From: CAZOMR01 sp964580655
GTDB lineage: Bacteria; RBG-13-61-14; CAZOMR01
DNA length: 9,367 nucleotides
Direction of reading: 5' to 3'
Assembly (NCBI GenBank): GCA_964580655.1
Contig: CAZOMR010000129.1
Span: forward strand, 1-9,367
Below the pieces are notes generated by a model that was not told where the DNA came from, ran no database searches, and saw nothing but the letters and a program-made list of their open reading frames with translations. The position numbers and the translations under genes are program-made. Position 1 is the first letter of the stretch. Each line of letters opens with the position of its first letter. Of the stretch, positions 6,800-9,367 are shown piece after piece.

Positions 6800-7981
6800 A
6801 TGGTAAATAAAAAATTTCTCGATGAAGTGCTTGGGAAACTCTGCAAGTTCCCTCATCGGTATTCCACAACTGAAGGCGAGCGCGATGCGGCCCGGTATCT
6901 GAAAGGCAAGCTGGAAGAGATGGGCATGTCTCCGGAGATCGAGCCATTTCGCGCCCAGAAAACCTTTTCATCTATCTATGCAATTATCTACGGCGGCTTT
7001 TTAATAGCCATCATCATCCATTATCTTGCTCCATTTTTCGGTCTGGCCATCATGCTGATTATGGCAGTGATTTTCTATGGAGAGCAGACATGCGCTTTCA
7101 GCCCGCTCAGTCGGATCGTGCCGAGGGGAGACTCTCAGAATGTTCTGGCAAGAATCCCTGCTCAAGCCCGAGCCCAGGCGCAAATGATACTTGTGGCACA
7201 TTACGATACATCCAAGACCTCGCTTGCGTTCGCGCCTGGCACTGTCCGGTTTCTCAGGCCACTTTACATGCTTTCGCTGTTCCTTATCGCGAGTGCGATA
7301 GTGGCGATGGCGTTGAGGCTGATACCCGGACTTCCGGGCCGACTGTGGTTCGGGGCATACCTGGCTTTTCCCGCGGTCTACCTTTTTTACATGACCATGT
7401 TGATGTTGGAACGGGACATAAGGGGCAAGTTTGTGAATGGCGCGGCAGACAATGCCACTGGCGTGGCCGCGGTCATGGAGCTTGCACGCTGGCTCAAGGA
7501 CAGAGGAGGGATAGAGGACAGGGATGTCTGGATTCTTTTCACAGGTTGCGAGGAAGTGGGTCTTGCCGGAATGGCTGAGTTTCTAAAAAGGCACAGCAAG
7601 GATTTGGACCGCGAGAAGACCGTGTTTATAAATTTTGACAACCTGGGCGGCGGGGAATTGTGTTATATTACCAGTGAGGGGATGCTATACCGGCTTTGGG
7701 CTGACCCGGAGCTTATTTCGCATGCGCAGGCCTTGAGCAATGAGGATGCCTTTCAAGATGTATCGGGCAGGGATTTCAATGCGCTCACCCTTGATACCCT
7801 TATTCCCCATTCAAGGGGTTACAGGGTGATTGCGTTTATGGGCTTGAATCAATACGGCGTGCCATATCCGTGGCACTGGTTTAATGACACACTGGAAAAT
7901 GTTGACAGGGAAGTCATGTATAAAGCCGCGGCCTTTGGAAAGGCCCTGATTCAGAAATTTGCCGGGATAAAAGACGGCTGA
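6800..7981 (+). CDS. M28-family zinc peptidase with membrane hairpin inside the catalytic domain
   Basis: This is a 393-aa peptidase. The co-catalytic zinc ligands of family M28 are recognisable in order: His134 and Asp136 in VAHYDTS, Asp217 in NGAADNATG, Glu251-Glu252 in GCEEVGLAG, Asp280 in NFDNLGGG, and His359 in YPWHWFNDTLENVD. Family members are aminopeptidases or carboxypeptidases. There is no cleavable signal peptide. Hydrophobic helices are predicted at about 57-75 and 77-93, and again at about 152-175 and 183-203. The second pair lies between the first His and the second Asp ligand, stretching that spacing to 83 residues where soluble relatives have a few tens at most. With two hairpins, all soluble parts would be on one side, probably the cytoplasm. 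The ATG at 6800 lies 11 nt after the TrpF stop. An in-frame ATG at 6785 is excluded because TAG follows two codons later. A purine run ending near 6784 is the only weak ribosome site. The substrate is unknown. Confidence 0.88.
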   Translation: MVNKKFLDEVLGKLCKFPHRYSTTEGERDAARYLKGKLEEMGMSPEIEPFRAQKTFSSIYAIIYGGFLIAIIIHYLAPFFGLAIMLIMAVIFYGEQTCAFSPLSRIVPRGDSQNVLARIPAQARAQAQMILVAHYDTSKTSLAFAPGTVRFLRPLYMLSLFLIASAIVAMALRLIPGLPGRLWFGAYLAFPAVYLFYMTMLMLERDIRGKFVNGAADNATGVAAVMELARWLKDRGGIEDRDVWILFTGCEEVGLAGMAEFLKRHSKDLDREKTVFINFDNLGGGELCYITSEGMLYRLWADPELISHAQALSNEDAFQDVSGRDFNALTLDTLIPHSRGYRVIAFMGLNQYGVPYPWHWFNDTLENVDREVMYKAAAFGKALIQKFAGIKDG

Positions 7982-7990
7982 AAATTTTAA

Positions 7991-8000
7991 GAAAGGCGGG
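7991..8000 (+). promoter_or_regulatory. Ribosome binding site of the ceramidase-like gene
   Basis: GAAAGGCGGG precedes the ATG at 8007 by 6 nt. It is a purine-rich but imperfect Shine-Dalgarno sequence in the 25-nt gap after the M28 gene. Confidence 0.45.
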
Positions 8001-8006
8001 CAGAAT

Positions 8007-9314
8007 ATGAAGGCAATAAAGAGATGGCTAAGCGTATGGATGGTATTGCTGGTTGTGTTTTCTTTGCCCGTGGTTTCCGGGGCTATCGAGGCTGGGGTTG
8101 CGGTGCGGGATTACACGCCTCCTGTGGATGAAATGCGCGTTCCGCTCGGAGGCTATGGCGCGCGGTTTGGCAAGCGCGCGACCGGGATTCATGATCCGGT
8201 ATTTGTCAAGGCGCTGGCCCTGCGCGATGATGAGCACCTGGTCGTGATAGCGACAATGGACATCGTGGGTGTTCCTATGGTTTTGCGCAACATGGCTTTG
8301 AACCAGCTTGAAGGAACCGGTATTCGTGATGATAACTTCCTTATCACAGCCTCGCATTCTCACTCCGCGCCTGCGGCAATGAACAAGAACCTTATAGAAG
8401 GTATACTCTTCGGCCGCTACAACAATGAGCTGGCAAAGCGGACCGCTTCCATCATAACCGAGGCGGTGCGAGAGGCCGTGGCCAACCTTGCGGAAGCCAC
8501 CTTGAGCATTGCCCAGGCTGAGGTTCCGGACCTGACCCGCAATCGCCGCGATCCTTCTTACAACTACGGCACACGCAGGTTCACGGATGCTTATGACCCG
8601 GACAACCCGCGCAACATAACAGACGACACCATGACCGTTCTCCGCGTGGATAATGCTTCTGGAAAGCCTTTAGCCATGCTAGTGCATTTCGCGACCCACG
8701 CGACTGTGCTAGGTGCGGATAATTTTCGCGTGTCCGCGGACTGGCCTGGCGTGATGCAGAGGCAACTTGAGGCTGAGTATCCGGGCACGGTTGTGATGTA
8801 TATGAACGGGGCGGAGGGAGACCAGGCGCCGACCATGCCTGATGATCCGGATGACTTTGCGTGCATGGAGATAATCGGGAACAGGGCCGCGGAGGCCGCA
8901 AAGCCGCTGATCGAGGCGGCCGAGCCCGTGGATGCAGACCCCGTGGTTTCCATTATGGTGCGACGAAGGGTCAACTCAGGGATCAAGGCAATGGGCATTT
9001 CTATTCCAAAGGCCCTGGCACATCACTGGTTCCCGGCCATGCCGATCATGGTGGTGCGCGTCGGGGATATAGCCTTTCTTGCCGCGCCATTAGAGATGAT
9101 CTCGCAAATGGGGCACACGATCAAGCGGAGCGCCACGGGCTTCGGGGTCGAGTATCCGATCGTGGCAGGTCTTGCGAATGAGTTATGGCTTTACTGCGCT
9201 ACCCCGGATGAGTTCCCCCGTGGCGGATACGAGGTTGGGAACACCATGTACGGCGAGATCGAGGCGGGCATGGTTATCGGAGAGATGATGATGTTGCTGG
9301 ATAAGGTGGAATGA
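8007..9314 (+). CDS. Secreted neutral/alkaline ceramidase-like protein (N-terminal ceramidase domain only)
   Basis: This 435-aa protein has a Sec signal peptide: basic KAIKRW, a hydrophobic core at about 8-22, and likely cleavage after Ser-Gly-Ala26. The mature part matches the neutral/alkaline non-lysosomal ceramidase N-terminal domain. It begins with AGVAVRDYTPP and GGYGAR, then has the zinc-site motifs SHSHSAP (His117, His119) and FATHATVLG (His231), MNGAEGDQAP at about 267-275, and CATPDEFPRGGYEVG near the C terminus. True neutral ceramidases have the nucleophile serine in GDVSP. Here the corresponding stretch is GDQAP (271-275) with Ala274, so ceramide amidase activity cannot be assumed. 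The C-terminal immunoglobulin-like domain of full ceramidases is absent. The protein should act in the periplasm or outside the cell, as a zinc hydrolase of unknown substrate. It is the last gene of the run, 25 nt after the M28 gene. Confidence 0.87.
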   Translation: MKAIKRWLSVWMVLLVVFSLPVVSGAIEAGVAVRDYTPPVDEMRVPLGGYGARFGKRATGIHDPVFVKALALRDDEHLVVIATMDIVGVPMVLRNMALNQLEGTGIRDDNFLITASHSHSAPAAMNKNLIEGILFGRYNNELAKRTASIITEAVREAVANLAEATLSIAQAEVPDLTRNRRDPSYNYGTRRFTDAYDPDNPRNITDDTMTVLRVDNASGKPLAMLVHFATHATVLGADNFRVSADWPGVMQRQLEAEYPGTVVMYMNGAEGDQAPTMPDDPDDFACMEIIGNRAAEAAKPLIEAAEPVDADPVVSIMVRRRVNSGIKAMGISIPKALAHHWFPAMPIMVVRVGDIAFLAAPLEMISQMGHTIKRSATGFGVEYPIVAGLANELWLYCATPDEFPRGGYEVGNTMYGEIEAGMVIGEMMMLLDKVE

Positions 9315-9328
9315 TCCGGAGGGAATTC

Positions 9329-9357
9329 TTGACAGGTTAACAGGGTTCTGGTATTCA
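9329..9357 (+). promoter_or_regulatory. Weak promoter candidate at window end
   Basis: The last 53 nt (9315-9367) contain no gene. A perfect -35 TTGACA (9329-9334) is followed after 17 nt by TATTCA (9352-9357), which matches only three of six -10 positions. It might serve a gene beyond the window. With such a poor -10 this is only a candidate. Confidence 0.2.
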
Positions 9358-9367
9358 TAGGCGAGTT

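Overview
The window is a compact, single-strand stretch of bacterial chromosome. Eight complete protein genes all lie on the + strand, with gaps of 9 to 83 nt and one 4-nt overlap. Overall base composition is moderately GC-rich. There are clear Shine-Dalgarno sites before several genes and two sigma70-like promoters. The organism looks like an anaerobic or facultative Gram-negative bacterium, possibly Desulfobacterota-like or an uncultivated lineage. The basis is the FMN/FAD/4Fe-4S enoate/dienoyl-CoA reductase type and the general gene style. There is no rRNA or other marker gene, so this placement is weak.

Region 1 (1-3828) starts with a leader holding a good promoter (TTTACA, 17 nt, TATAAT) and a strong ribosome binding site. 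Three genes follow at 15 and 9 nt spacing: a 668-aa 2,4-dienoyl-CoA/2-enoate reductase of the Old Yellow Enzyme family, a rhomboid intramembrane serine protease, and a secreted or membrane-anchored gluzincin metallopeptidase with HELAH...WLDEG. The reductase would act on unsaturated acyl-CoA or enoate substrates. The rhomboid and the peptidase look like a protease pair, and the peptidase's C-terminal membrane helix is a plausible rhomboid target.

Region 2 (3829-6788) begins with an 83-nt gap containing a second promoter candidate with an extended -10. It drives a 209-aa helical protein with a lysine/proline tail, overlapping by ATGA with a GMC-family flavoprotein oxidoreductase. The pair resembles a split two-subunit version of bacterial alcohol/sugar/sterol dehydrogenases. 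The large subunit carries C-x5-C-x3-C-P, the spacing of the 3Fe-4S site in FAD-glucose dehydrogenase. A stand-alone phosphoribosylanthranilate isomerase (TrpF-like) gene follows, without other tryptophan genes.

Region 3 (6800-9314) holds an M28-family zinc peptidase whose catalytic domain is interrupted by a membrane hairpin, then a secreted neutral-ceramidase-like protein that lacks the ceramidase serine. The last 53 nt have no gene.

A working reading is that the redox enzymes and the ceramidase-like hydrolase concern lipid or amphiphile turnover while the three proteases handle membrane or envelope proteins. The linkage is by proximity only. I did not see CRISPR arrays, insertion sequences, tRNA or rRNA genes, and the window reads as a mostly ordinary chromosomal region with several unusual protein architectures.
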